In this document: positions 6,110 through 12,549 of the stretch, piece by piece | Layout of the letters: each line of letters starts with the position of its first letter | Numbering within the stretch: position 1 is the first letter of the stretch | Assembly (NCBI GenBank): GCA_046706345.1 | Contig: JBJKPL010000195.1 | Location: 1-12,549, forward strand | Direction of reading: 5' to 3' | DNA length: 12,549 bases | Origin: Sulfidibacterium sp046706345 | Lineage (GTDB): Bacteria; Bacteroidota; Bacteroidia; Bacteroidales; F082 | Program-made: the position numbers and the translations under genes | Notes under the pieces: model-generated | Told to the model about the DNA's origin: nothing | The model's input: the letters and a program-made list of their open reading frames with translations, nothing else | Database searches by the model: none

Positions 6110-7546
6110 ATGAGATTTAAAAATTTTATTCTATTCCTGGGCATTTTATTGGTTTTGCCAGTATTTTCGCTTCAGGCCGGAGCGCTCAATCCTGCTTATC
6201 AGGTTCAGAACGGAAAGCCGGTTTCGGTGATGCTGACCTGCTACAGCACAACACTGCTTGCCAATGGTCACGATCATGCCAGAGTCCGGATTGCTGTGCG
6301 CGACAGCGCCGGACGAGAAATTACTTCTGCTGCGGATTCCGTCAGGCTTTATGTGGACGGAGATGCCACCCTTACCACGGCTGAAGGCCGTCCTGTAAAA
6401 ATGCTTACCGATGCGAAAGGTCAAAAGTATTATGCGTGTAAGCTGAAAAAGGGTATTGAAAACCTGATTTTTGTGGCGGGCACCAAACCCGACCACATCA
6501 AAATCACAGCCAAATCGGGAAAGCTATGGGAAGGCAACAGTACCATCTTTACTCTTCCGGCAGATTTTCATCTGATGAAACCCAAACCGGGGCAGTTGAA
6601 GCCTACCACCGTAAAAATCGATAAAATTATCGGTGCTGACATTTCTTTTCTGCCACAGATGGAAGCCCGGGGCATTAAATTTTATCAAAACGGAAAACCG
6701 GTCGATGCCGTCAGGCTGTTGAAAGAACATGGCATGAATTACATACGGCTCCGGATCTTTGTCAATCCTGCCAATCCCAAAGGCTATTCACCGGAGAAAG
6801 GTTTTTGTGACCTGAACCATACCCTGGCGATGGCCAAAAGAGTGAAAGATGCCGGCATGAAACTCTTGCTGGACTTCCATTACAGCGATTACTGGGCTGA
6901 CCCGCAGCAGCAAAATATTCCGCTGGCATGGAAAAACCTGGATTTCGCCGCACTGAAGGATTCCGTGCAGACATACACCACCCATGTTTTGCTGGCGCTG
7001 AAACATCAGGGAACGCTTCCTGCCATGGTTCAGATCGGCAACGAGATCAACCACGGCATGCTCTGGCCCGACGGCTCCATCAGTCATCCCGATCAGCTTG
7101 CAGCCCTGCTGAAAGCAGCCTATCACAGTGTAAAATCCGTCAATCCCAATATCGTGGTGATGGTTCATCTTGCCCTGGGCGGACAAAATCAGGAAGCCCG
7201 GTTCTGGCTCAACAACATGATCGCCCGCGGAGTACAGTTCGATGCAATCGGGCTTTCGTACTACCCGCAATGGCATGGAACGCCGGAAGATCTGAAGAAC
7301 AATCTGAACGATTTGCTGAAGATCTATCACAAACCGCTGATGGTCGCCGAATATTCGGAGTACAAAAAACTGGTGAACAATATTATCTTTGGGCTTCCCG
7401 ACCATATGGGAAAAGGTTCTTTCATTTGGGAACCGCTCAATGCGCGCAGCGGACTCTTCAAGATGGAGGGAAAAAATCTGGTTGTGCTACCGAAAATGTC
7501 GGTATATGATCAGTTAAGCAAAGAATATCTAAACGTATCAAGATAA
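6110..7546 (+). CDS. Secreted GH53 endo-beta-1,4-galactanase
   Basis: This is a 478-residue arabinogalactan endo-beta-1,4-galactanase (glycoside hydrolase family 53), which cuts internal beta-1,4-galactosyl bonds in type I arabinogalactan. The ATG at 6110 is chosen because it opens a good signal peptide (MRFKNFILFLGILLVLPVFS, then LQAGA); the in-frame ATG at 6032 would bury it behind 26 residues. Residues about 25-165 form a beta-rich Ig-like domain (NGKPVSVMLTCYSTTLLANG, VRLYVDGDATLT). The (beta/alpha)8 catalytic domain starts at GADISFLPQMEARGIKFY (175-192) and includes YIRLRIFVNP, LLLDFHYSDYWADPQQQNIP and WEPLNA near 440. The likely acid/base is E312 (QIGNEINHG) and the nucleophile E414 (LMVAEYSEYK). 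The stretch between nucleophile and GSFIWEP is short, as in the subgroup with EYS where others have ETAYP. The beta-propeller gene follows after 45 bp. No lipoprotein cysteine is seen; it is probably periplasmic or secreted. No SusC/SusD genes are in the window. Confidence 0.93.
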   Translation: MRFKNFILFLGILLVLPVFSLQAGALNPAYQVQNGKPVSVMLTCYSTTLLANGHDHARVRIAVRDSAGREITSAADSVRLYVDGDATLTTAEGRPVKMLTDAKGQKYYACKLKKGIENLIFVAGTKPDHIKITAKSGKLWEGNSTIFTLPADFHLMKPKPGQLKPTTVKIDKIIGADISFLPQMEARGIKFYQNGKPVDAVRLLKEHGMNYIRLRIFVNPANPKGYSPEKGFCDLNHTLAMAKRVKDAGMKLLLDFHYSDYWADPQQQNIPLAWKNLDFAALKDSVQTYTTHVLLALKHQGTLPAMVQIGNEINHGMLWPDGSISHPDQLAALLKAAYHSVKSVNPNIVVMVHLALGGQNQEARFWLNNMIARGVQFDAIGLSYYPQWHGTPEDLKNNLNDLLKIYHKPLMVAEYSEYKKLVNNIIFGLPDHMGKGSFIWEPLNARSGLFKMEGKNLVVLPKMSVYDQLSKEYLNVSR

Positions 7547-7591
7547 AATGAGAGAAATACCCTCATAATTTCAATTCAAAAATTTCAAAAA

Positions 7592-8590
7592 ATGAAAAAA
7601 TTCTTCTTGTTTCTTTTTCTGGCTGTGGCAGTGGCAGGTTATGCCCAAAACAACAGTCGTTATCACATTGTGAAGAAAATTCATGTTCCCGGCAATAGTT
7701 TCTGGGATTATCTGAATGTGGATGCACAGGGGAACCTGTATGTTTCACACGGAAACATGGTGCAGGTCGTCAATGCCCAATCGGGAAAAGTGATCGCCAC
7801 CATGAACGGATTGGACGGCGTACATGGCGTCACGCTGGCGCCAAAACTGAACAAAGGTTTCATTTCCAGCGGACGGGATTCCGTTGTGGCCGTTTTTAAT
7901 TTGAAAACTTTCAAGATCATGAAGAAGGTAAAGGTTACCGGCGCCAATCCGGATTGTATCCTCTACGATCCTTTCAGCAACAAAGTTTTCGCCTTTGACG
8001 GGCACAGCGATTGCATTACCGTGGTCGATGCCAACACCGAAAAAGTGGTGAAAACCATCCCGTTGGTAGGAAATCCCGAATTTGCGGTAACCAATGACAA
8101 CGGAAAGATCTACGTGAACATTGAAAATAAATCCATGCTTTCATGCATCGATACCAAGACCCTGAAGGTTTTACATACCTGGTCCATTGCGCCCGGTGAA
8201 GAACCCAGCGGGCTGGCTGCCGATTTTGCGCACCACAAGCTATTTTCGGTTTGCAGGAACAAGATCATGGTTGTTTTTGATACCCAAAAAGAAAAAGTAG
8301 TGGCCACGGTACCTACCGGCGGACATACCGATGGAGCCGGTTTTGACCCGGGTTTGCAAAGGGCGTACAGCTCTAACGGAGAAGGCACGCTGACCGTGGT
8401 TCAGGAAAATGGCGACAGCTTCAAAGTGCTGGCCCAGGTACCTACAGAATCCGGCGCACGTACCAACATCGTCGATCCTAAAACACACCATATCTACCTG
8501 CCGACGGCAGTGTTCTTCCCCCGTCAGAAAGGTCAGCGGTGGCCAAAAATGAAACCGAATACTTTCGTGATTTTGGATGTAGCTCCCTAG
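7592..8590 (+). CDS. Secreted YVTN/YncE-type beta-propeller protein
   Basis: This 332-residue protein has a Sec signal peptide (MKKFFLFLFLAVAVAGYAQ, cleavage after the Ala before Gln19). The mature part is a string of about 40-residue four-strand blades typical of YVTN or YncE propellers. Recurrent units are NLYVSHGN...VQVVNAQSGKVIATM, KVFAFDGHSDCITVVDANT, KIYVNIENKSMLSCIDTKTL, KLFSVCRNKIMVVFDTQKEK and HHIYLPTAVFF, each closing on a V-(V/I)-(D/N) turn. About seven blades fit the length. Such proteins act as extracytoplasmic scaffolds or carry ligand or redox functions; no catalytic residues stand out and the ligand is unknown. It lies 45 bp after the galactanase gene on the same strand with no terminator between, so one transcript is likely. 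Its stop codon overlaps the stop of the convergent membrane protein gene. Confidence 0.88.
   Translation: MKKFFLFLFLAVAVAGYAQNNSRYHIVKKIHVPGNSFWDYLNVDAQGNLYVSHGNMVQVVNAQSGKVIATMNGLDGVHGVTLAPKLNKGFISSGRDSVVAVFNLKTFKIMKKVKVTGANPDCILYDPFSNKVFAFDGHSDCITVVDANTEKVVKTIPLVGNPEFAVTNDNGKIYVNIENKSMLSCIDTKTLKVLHTWSIAPGEEPSGLAADFAHHKLFSVCRNKIMVVFDTQKEKVVATVPTGGHTDGAGFDPGLQRAYSSNGEGTLTVVQENGDSFKVLAQVPTESGARTNIVDPKTHHIYLPTAVFFPRQKGQRWPKMKPNTFVILDVAP
8587..8590. other. CTAG tetramer serving as stop codon on both strands
   Basis: The propeller gene ends with TAG at 8588-8590 and the convergent membrane protein gene ends with TAG read from 8589-8587. The palindrome CTAG thus closes both genes, leaving no room for a separate terminator between them. 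Confidence 0.95.
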
Positions 8591-10074
8591 TTTTCAGCAG
8601 AAGAAACTTCCCGACTCAAACCTTGTTTGGCAGCTGGAAGTTTTTGAAAAATATAAATCGCATAATTGTAGCCGCCCAGTACCTGAAAAGGTTGGGGCGG
8701 CTCAATTTTTTTCAGCAAGCGCAGCCGATTGTTTTTTACCAGTTTTCCCAACGGCATGTTTCCTTCATTGGGACCGAAATGGGCGTCCCAAACAATAATG
8801 CTTTGTCCCGGCAAATCTGTCACAGGGTCCTTTCCCCTTGGATTCCATTGTCTTACCTTTCCTCCGTATGGATCAGCCCCGAGCTTAAAAATAAAATAGG
8901 GATCAAAATAATAAATGGTTTCATGCTGGAGGTGCCGGCTTTTCACAAAAGTAACCGCCTGATTCATGAGCCGGTCCGGAGGTGATAGTTCAAAGCTTTT
9001 TTGATTTGTCCCTATTCCGATAACGGCAATCCAAAGTATCAAAGCCACCGCAGCCGGCCACATCAGAAGACCCGATGTTTTTTTCAAATGGACCAGAATT
9101 TTATCAAACCCAATTACTGCTGTAATGGCTGCCGCGGGAGCAACAGCGCCAATCACCCGGATAAGGCCCAGCGAATTTCCAATGCCTTTCCACCAGACAT
9201 AAGAATGGGCGGCAAAATAAATCAGAAACGAACCCGGAATCAGCATTAAAAAATAAAACCATTCGTTAAACCTGCCCTTACCGTCCTTCAGCCACCTTAA
9301 AGTCAGAATTATAAATCCAGCCAGAAATAAAAAAGTGATTGGATATCCCAGGATCGCCGGTAATTTGTAAACAAAATGAAGCAGCACGCCATGTCCGTAA
9401 ATACCCGCCGCACTCCCATTATAGGGATTTCTGGTGATCAGCCACCAGAAATCATGATACACAAAAAGTCCGGCCAGACTGAAAATGAGAAATCCGGCAG
9501 TCAGGGAAAATCCGGCAGTATATTTTCTTTTCATTAAAAAAGCAGCGGCAAACAGAGGAAACAGGACAATTCCTTCAGTCCGGATCAACGGAAGGAATGA
9601 CAACACGATCCCTGACCAAAGCAGTTTATCCCTGGAAAAGAGAAAAAGCGACAAGGTGAGAAAAAGGCTGAAAGTCACTTCCGTGAGGGAAGTAAACATC
9701 AGCACAAAATAAATGGGAATGAACAAAATGAACACCGGTGCAAGCCAGGAATTTTCCAGATCGAATTGTTTGCAGATCTTCCACGCCAGCCAGGCGGTGA
9801 TCATCCCGGCGACAATGTTGTAAATTCTGGCACCGTTCATTCCGAATTGTGCCCAGGGGGAAATCAGGAGGGTGAAAACCGGTTTTCCCCAAACATCCAG
9901 AAACAACTTCGGGTATTTCCACGCCCAGTGGGCGATCTTGTAATGCGAGATCGGGTCTCCCCCACCGAATGAATTATCTGTGCTGAAAACTACAATAACA
10001 GCTGCCGCTAAAAAAGCAAACAAAAAACCCCAAACCAGCAACTGCTCCTTTTCCGACTTACTTCTTATCTTCAT
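8587..10074 (-). CDS. Polytopic membrane protein, putative GT-C-type glycosyltransferase
   Basis: The protein has 495 residues from the chosen start (MKIRSKSEKEQ, ATG at 10074); an in-frame ATG at 10095 would add seven residues. The inner start gives a 17-bp overlap with the upstream gene and follows an A-rich run. About ten hydrophobic segments fill residues 10-355. The first outer loop has an acidic motif GGGDPISHYKIAHW (D40) followed by DVWGKPVFTLLISP, as expected for GT-C enzymes that take sugar from a polyprenyl-phosphate donor. A hydrophilic C-terminal part (about 363-495) begins near SPPDRLMNQAVTFVK and contains YYFDPYFIFKLGADPYGG; in this family type it would face the periplasm. The acceptor and the sugar are not known. 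It is probably translated with the preceding gene. The family is assigned by topology and the acidic loop, not by a clear signature. Confidence 0.72.
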   Translation of the reverse strand: MKIRSKSEKEQLLVWGFLFAFLAAAVIVVFSTDNSFGGGDPISHYKIAHWAWKYPKLFLDVWGKPVFTLLISPWAQFGMNGARIYNIVAGMITAWLAWKICKQFDLENSWLAPVFILFIPIYFVLMFTSLTEVTFSLFLTLSLFLFSRDKLLWSGIVLSFLPLIRTEGIVLFPLFAAAFLMKRKYTAGFSLTAGFLIFSLAGLFVYHDFWWLITRNPYNGSAAGIYGHGVLLHFVYKLPAILGYPITFLFLAGFIILTLRWLKDGKGRFNEWFYFLMLIPGSFLIYFAAHSYVWWKGIGNSLGLIRVIGAVAPAAAITAVIGFDKILVHLKKTSGLLMWPAAVALILWIAVIGIGTNQKSFELSPPDRLMNQAVTFVKSRHLQHETIYYFDPYFIFKLGADPYGGKVRQWNPRGKDPVTDLPGQSIIVWDAHFGPNEGNMPLGKLVKNNRLRLLKKIEPPQPFQVLGGYNYAIYIFQKLPAAKQGLSREVSSAEN

Positions 10075-11578
10075 TTTCAAGTACGTATTTGGCATCCAGT
10101 TTCAACATGGAATCCAAAGGAATATTCCTTTTTAAAGCTTTTTCCTTTACCAAATGAGCCCAGTTTTTATCGTTTTTGATCCGTTGGATCACTTCTTCCA
10201 GGGTTTCCTTCTGCACATGGGTCTCCTCAGGCAATCCACGGAGGGCACGATCATAATCAGGCGATTTGAGCAGTTTCTGAAATCCAGAGGAAGGATGGAC
10301 CCTGCCAAAGGAATTAAAATAAGCCTGTCGCGTCATGGAATCCCAGTGAATGGCACCATAATAATATTGCACATTGTAAAACAATCCCAGCACAACAGAC
10401 AACAGAACCAGCAGGCCTGCCAGAGAATGTCCCAACGATTTTTGTTTTAAAACCCAATGGATCACAGCCGCCAATGGCAGGGCCATCAACGGATAGACAT
10501 CGATCAGCTCGCGCTGGCCCAGGCTTCCCCCGTACCACCAGCACCACCACGACGACACCACATAAAGATAAACCGCCAGCAGTAGTAAAACCGGCAGAAA
10601 GAAAGCTTTGTAATTTCTAAACAAAAGATAGATGCCCGGCACGGTGAACATCATCACCGGCGTATAAATGAACCATCCTTTACGGAAGCTGAACAAAACA
10701 TCCGTCAGGTGCGGATTTAAAAAGAAAAATCCCTGGTTTCCGTAGGAATAATAAATCCAGCTGCCGGTCACCGTTTTCCAGTAGATCATCTGGGGTATCA
10801 AGACCAGAAATGCAACACCGGTTATTAGGATCAGATAATGGAATTTTCTTTTGTAAAGATCCCATCTTCTTTTTACAGAACCGTCATCTTGTATTCCAAA
10901 AAACAGAAAAAAGAGCGCGAAAAGCACATTGACAGGCCGGATCAGGGTGAGCAATCCCAGGACAACGCCCAAAAGCACCGACCTCCCAACGCTGATCTTC
11001 TGGTACCAGAGGATCGTCAGATAAAGAAAAGCGGATGCCAGGGCAAAATCATACACATGCGGCATGCCGGGCTCCAGACTGCTGTACCAGAAAAGGTTGG
11101 TGCCGAGCCCGAGGACCAATAGTGTGAATCCTGTGATCCGCTTTGAAAAGTAAAACCGTAACACTTTGGCCAGCAGGATCAGTCCCAGCGCCAGGTAGAA
11201 CAAGGCTGCCAGAACAATGGCCAGCTGGTAGGGCCAGGAATATCCGCCCGAATCAGCTCCAAAATGAGTCACCAACTGATTTGCCACCAGAAAAAAAGGT
11301 GCATAAAGAAACGACAGTCCCATGGTCATTTTAAAGACGTATTTTCCGGTTGCCGTCTTTTTTGCCCAGAAAACAAAATGGTGAGGTCCCTTATAATGAT
11401 CCTGAAATTGCAGGGTGATATCGTGATAAATGAAAACAGCAGGCAGATAACCGTAATAATCGATCACATCCCACTGAATGACACGCCCCGGCTGCCGATA
11501 GATCTTTGTGTTGAGATCCGTGACCAGGACCGTCAGCAGAACAATACCGATGCTCAGCGTGACAAAATGCTTTTTCAT
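10058..11578 (-). CDS. Polytopic membrane protein, GT-C/GT39-like, function unassigned
   Basis: The protein has 506 residues from the ATG at 11578 (MKKHFVTLSIGIVLLTVLV), preferred to an in-frame ATG at 11602 because it follows TTGTAAAA and opens directly on a membrane segment. A first outer loop carries QWDVIDYYGYLPAV (D37, D40), the acidic pattern typical of GT-C glycosyltransferases. About ten membrane segments follow, with conserved-looking loops KMTMGLSFLYAPFF, LEPGMPHVYDF, LIRPVNVLFAL, FRKGWFIYTP and SSWWCWWYGGSLGQRELIDV (about 342-361). The last 90 or so residues are hydrophilic and rich in Lys and Glu. Proteins of this layout are common in Bacteroidota, usually left as hypothetical or GT39-like; the reaction is inferred. 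It follows the family 2 glycosyltransferase gene by 66 bp and overlaps the next gene by 17 bp, so the three are probably one operon. Confidence 0.7.
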   Translation of the reverse strand: MKKHFVTLSIGIVLLTVLVTDLNTKIYRQPGRVIQWDVIDYYGYLPAVFIYHDITLQFQDHYKGPHHFVFWAKKTATGKYVFKMTMGLSFLYAPFFLVANQLVTHFGADSGGYSWPYQLAIVLAALFYLALGLILLAKVLRFYFSKRITGFTLLVLGLGTNLFWYSSLEPGMPHVYDFALASAFLYLTILWYQKISVGRSVLLGVVLGLLTLIRPVNVLFALFFLFFGIQDDGSVKRRWDLYKRKFHYLILITGVAFLVLIPQMIYWKTVTGSWIYYSYGNQGFFFLNPHLTDVLFSFRKGWFIYTPVMMFTVPGIYLLFRNYKAFFLPVLLLLAVYLYVVSSWWCWWYGGSLGQRELIDVYPLMALPLAAVIHWVLKQKSLGHSLAGLLVLLSVVLGLFYNVQYYYGAIHWDSMTRQAYFNSFGRVHPSSGFQKLLKSPDYDRALRGLPEETHVQKETLEEVIQRIKNDKNWAHLVKEKALKRNIPLDSMLKLDAKYVLENEDKK

Positions 11579-11644
11579 TTTTACAAGATTGTCTGAGCAC
11601 AAAACAATTATTCGCAGGGAACAGACTCTGTTTTACGACAGACA

Positions 11645-12373
11645 CTATTTTTTCAAAAACTTCCGGTCGAACAGGTTGTACCGGAAAATGGAATAAATGG
11701 CATGAAATCCATCGGTCCAACCGATTTTTTTACCTTCCTGATACGTACGTCCATAGTAGGATATTCCCACTTCATAGATGCGTATTCCCGGGATCCGGGC
11801 CATTTTGGCCGTCACCTCCGGCTCGAAGCCAAAACGTTTTTCCTTGAGCAGCAATGACTTTAGATGTTGAGAACGGAACAGCTTGTAGCAGGTTTCCATG
11901 TCGGAAAGGTTTAAGTTGGTAAACATATTCGACAAGGTTGTCAGCAGTTTGTTCCCGACGGAATGCCAGAAGAACAGGATGCGGTGCGGGTTGCCGCCCA
12001 TAAACCGCGAGCCATATACCACGTCGGCAAAACCTTCCAGCATGGGTTTCAAAAGCGCATTGTATTCCCGCGGATCATACTCAAGGTCCGCATCCTGGAT
12101 TACGATAAAATCTCCCGTCGCCTCTTCAATTCCCCGGTGAATGGACGCTCCTTTCCCCTGGTTTACGGTATTTTTAAAATATTTCAACTCCAGTTCCGGA
12201 TGTTCTTCCTGATATTTCAAAACCAATGCTTCTGTCTTGTCGACAGAACAATCGTTGATAACCACCACTTCTTTTTCAATCCCCTCCAGTAACAGCACGG
12301 AATGAATCCGATCCAGGATCAGAAGAATGGTTTTCTCTTCATTATAAGCAGGAAGAATGACGGAAAGCTTCAT
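11645..12373 (-). CDS. Family 2 glycosyltransferase (polyprenyl-phosphate hexose synthase-like)
   Basis: This 242-residue GT-A fold enzyme has no membrane segment. Visible motifs are LPAYNEE (7-13) for the nucleotide-sugar site, INDCSVDKT (D41), NQGKGASIHRGIEEATGDFI (71-90), the metal-binding QDADLEYDP (D94, D96), VVYGSRFMGG and the acceptor-side SDMETCYKLFR (157-167) with FGFEPEVTAK. The ending GRTYQEGKKIGWTDGF is typical of the dolichyl-phosphate mannose or undecaprenyl-phosphate glucose synthase branch. Such enzymes transfer a hexose from UDP- or GDP-sugar to a polyprenyl-phosphate on the cytoplasmic side. Enzymes without C-terminal membrane helices, as here, are a known subclass. Two GT-C-like membrane proteins follow and could use its product. 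The gene starts 15 bp after the stop of the partial upstream gene. The exact sugar is not shown by the sequence. Confidence 0.88.
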   Translation of the reverse strand: MKLSVILPAYNEEKTILLILDRIHSVLLLEGIEKEVVVINDCSVDKTEALVLKYQEEHPELELKYFKNTVNQGKGASIHRGIEEATGDFIVIQDADLEYDPREYNALLKPMLEGFADVVYGSRFMGGNPHRILFFWHSVGNKLLTTLSNMFTNLNLSDMETCYKLFRSQHLKSLLLKEKRFGFEPEVTAKMARIPGIRIYEVGISYYGRTYQEGKKIGWTDGFHAIYSIFRYNLFDRKFLKK

Positions 12374-12388
12374 GGAACTTTTTTTAAA

Positions 12389-12549
12389 TTACTGCAATTT
12401 AATAATATATCTTTTTTTGAGCGCTTTTTCCCTGGTTTTTCTGTATAAAAAAGTACCGTTCAGCCCCGTAACATGAAAAGAAGGAAACGCTTTCACAACT
12501 TCAAAATTCAAGGAGTGGGCCCTGACTCTGTCCAGTTCCTTTTGGTCCA
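12389..12549 (-). CDS. C-terminal end of an unidentified gene (partial at window edge)
   Basis: A minus-strand frame enters from the right edge and is open for 52 full codons to TAA at 12391-12389. It reads DQKELDRVRAHSLNFEVV, then KAFPSFHVTGLNGTFLYR, and ends KKRYIIKLQ. The stop lies 15 bp before the glycosyltransferase ATG, a normal intra-operon distance. The NFEVVKAFPSF stretch resembles the last strands of a class I SAM-dependent methyltransferase, and such genes often sit beside family 2 glycosyltransferases, but the fragment is too short to assign. Lys- and Arg-rich composition near the end suggests a cytoplasmic protein. Confidence 0.65.
   Translation of the reverse strand, partial: DQKELDRVRAHSLNFEVVKAFPSFHVTGLNGTFLYRKTREKALKKRYIIKLQ

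Noticed and set aside
6928..7509. Plus-strand frame of 193 codons inside the galactanase gene.
   Set aside because: It is the +1 shadow of the GH53 frame, rich in Arg, Ser and Gln, with no domain. The same holds for the minus-strand frame 6788-7405.
8539..9712. Plus-strand frames (8539-8985, 9001-9249, 9485-9712) as extra genes.
   Set aside because: All are antisense to the polytopic membrane protein; none has a family motif or a credible start region.
10154..12292. Plus-strand frames antisense to the second membrane protein and the family 2 glycosyltransferase.
   Set aside because: Short, motif-free and fully covered by strongly supported minus-strand genes.

Overview
The window looks like a chromosomal segment from a member of the Bacteroidota. 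This is inferred from the gene content and from three habits seen here: very long PKD-repeat surface proteins, Sec signal peptides ending in a Tyr-Ala-Gln or Tyr-Gly-Gln type site, and starts preceded by A-rich sequence instead of a clear Shine-Dalgarno. No rRNA, tRNA, CRISPR array, insertion sequence or prophage gene was seen. The genus cannot be told from this sequence.

Layout. (1) Positions 1-4936, minus strand: one uninterrupted reading frame of at least 1645 codons. It runs off the left edge and encodes a secreted protein made almost wholly of PKD domains, 19 complete and a twentieth starting at the edge. The domains are not simple repeats. They fall into three blocks, each made by duplicating a multi-domain module (2 x 3 domains, 762 bp; 2 x 4 domains, about 1 kb; at least 2 x 3 domains, 771 bp). 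(2) 4937-5220: gene-poor DNA with a strong inverted repeat just upstream of the PKD gene. (3) 5221-5793, minus: an isochorismatase-family cysteine hydrolase. (4) 5794-6109: a divergent intergenic region with two copies of an 11-bp dyad. (5) 6110-7546 and 7592-8590, plus: a secreted GH53 endo-beta-1,4-galactanase and a secreted YVTN/YncE-type beta-propeller, 45 bp apart and probably co-transcribed. (6) 8587-12549, minus: a tight glycosylation-type cluster. In transcription order it holds the end of an unidentified gene, a family 2 glycosyltransferase, and two polytopic membrane proteins of GT-C type.

How the parts may work together. The galactanase would cut beta-1,4-galactan (pectic arabinogalactan) at or outside the cell surface. 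The propeller may be a partner, but its role is open. The family 2 and GT-C enzymes fit the usual split in which a cytoplasmic enzyme charges a polyprenyl-phosphate with a sugar and membrane enzymes use that lipid-linked sugar on the periplasmic side. Many linkers between PKD domains carry Asp-Ser-Leu, which matches the O-glycosylation motif known in Bacteroides. A link between the glycosyltransferases and the PKD protein is possible but unproved.

The most unusual item is the module-level duplication history written into the PKD gene, including a domain at a block border that looks like a hybrid of two domain types. I did not find a clearly new enzymatic or defence system.
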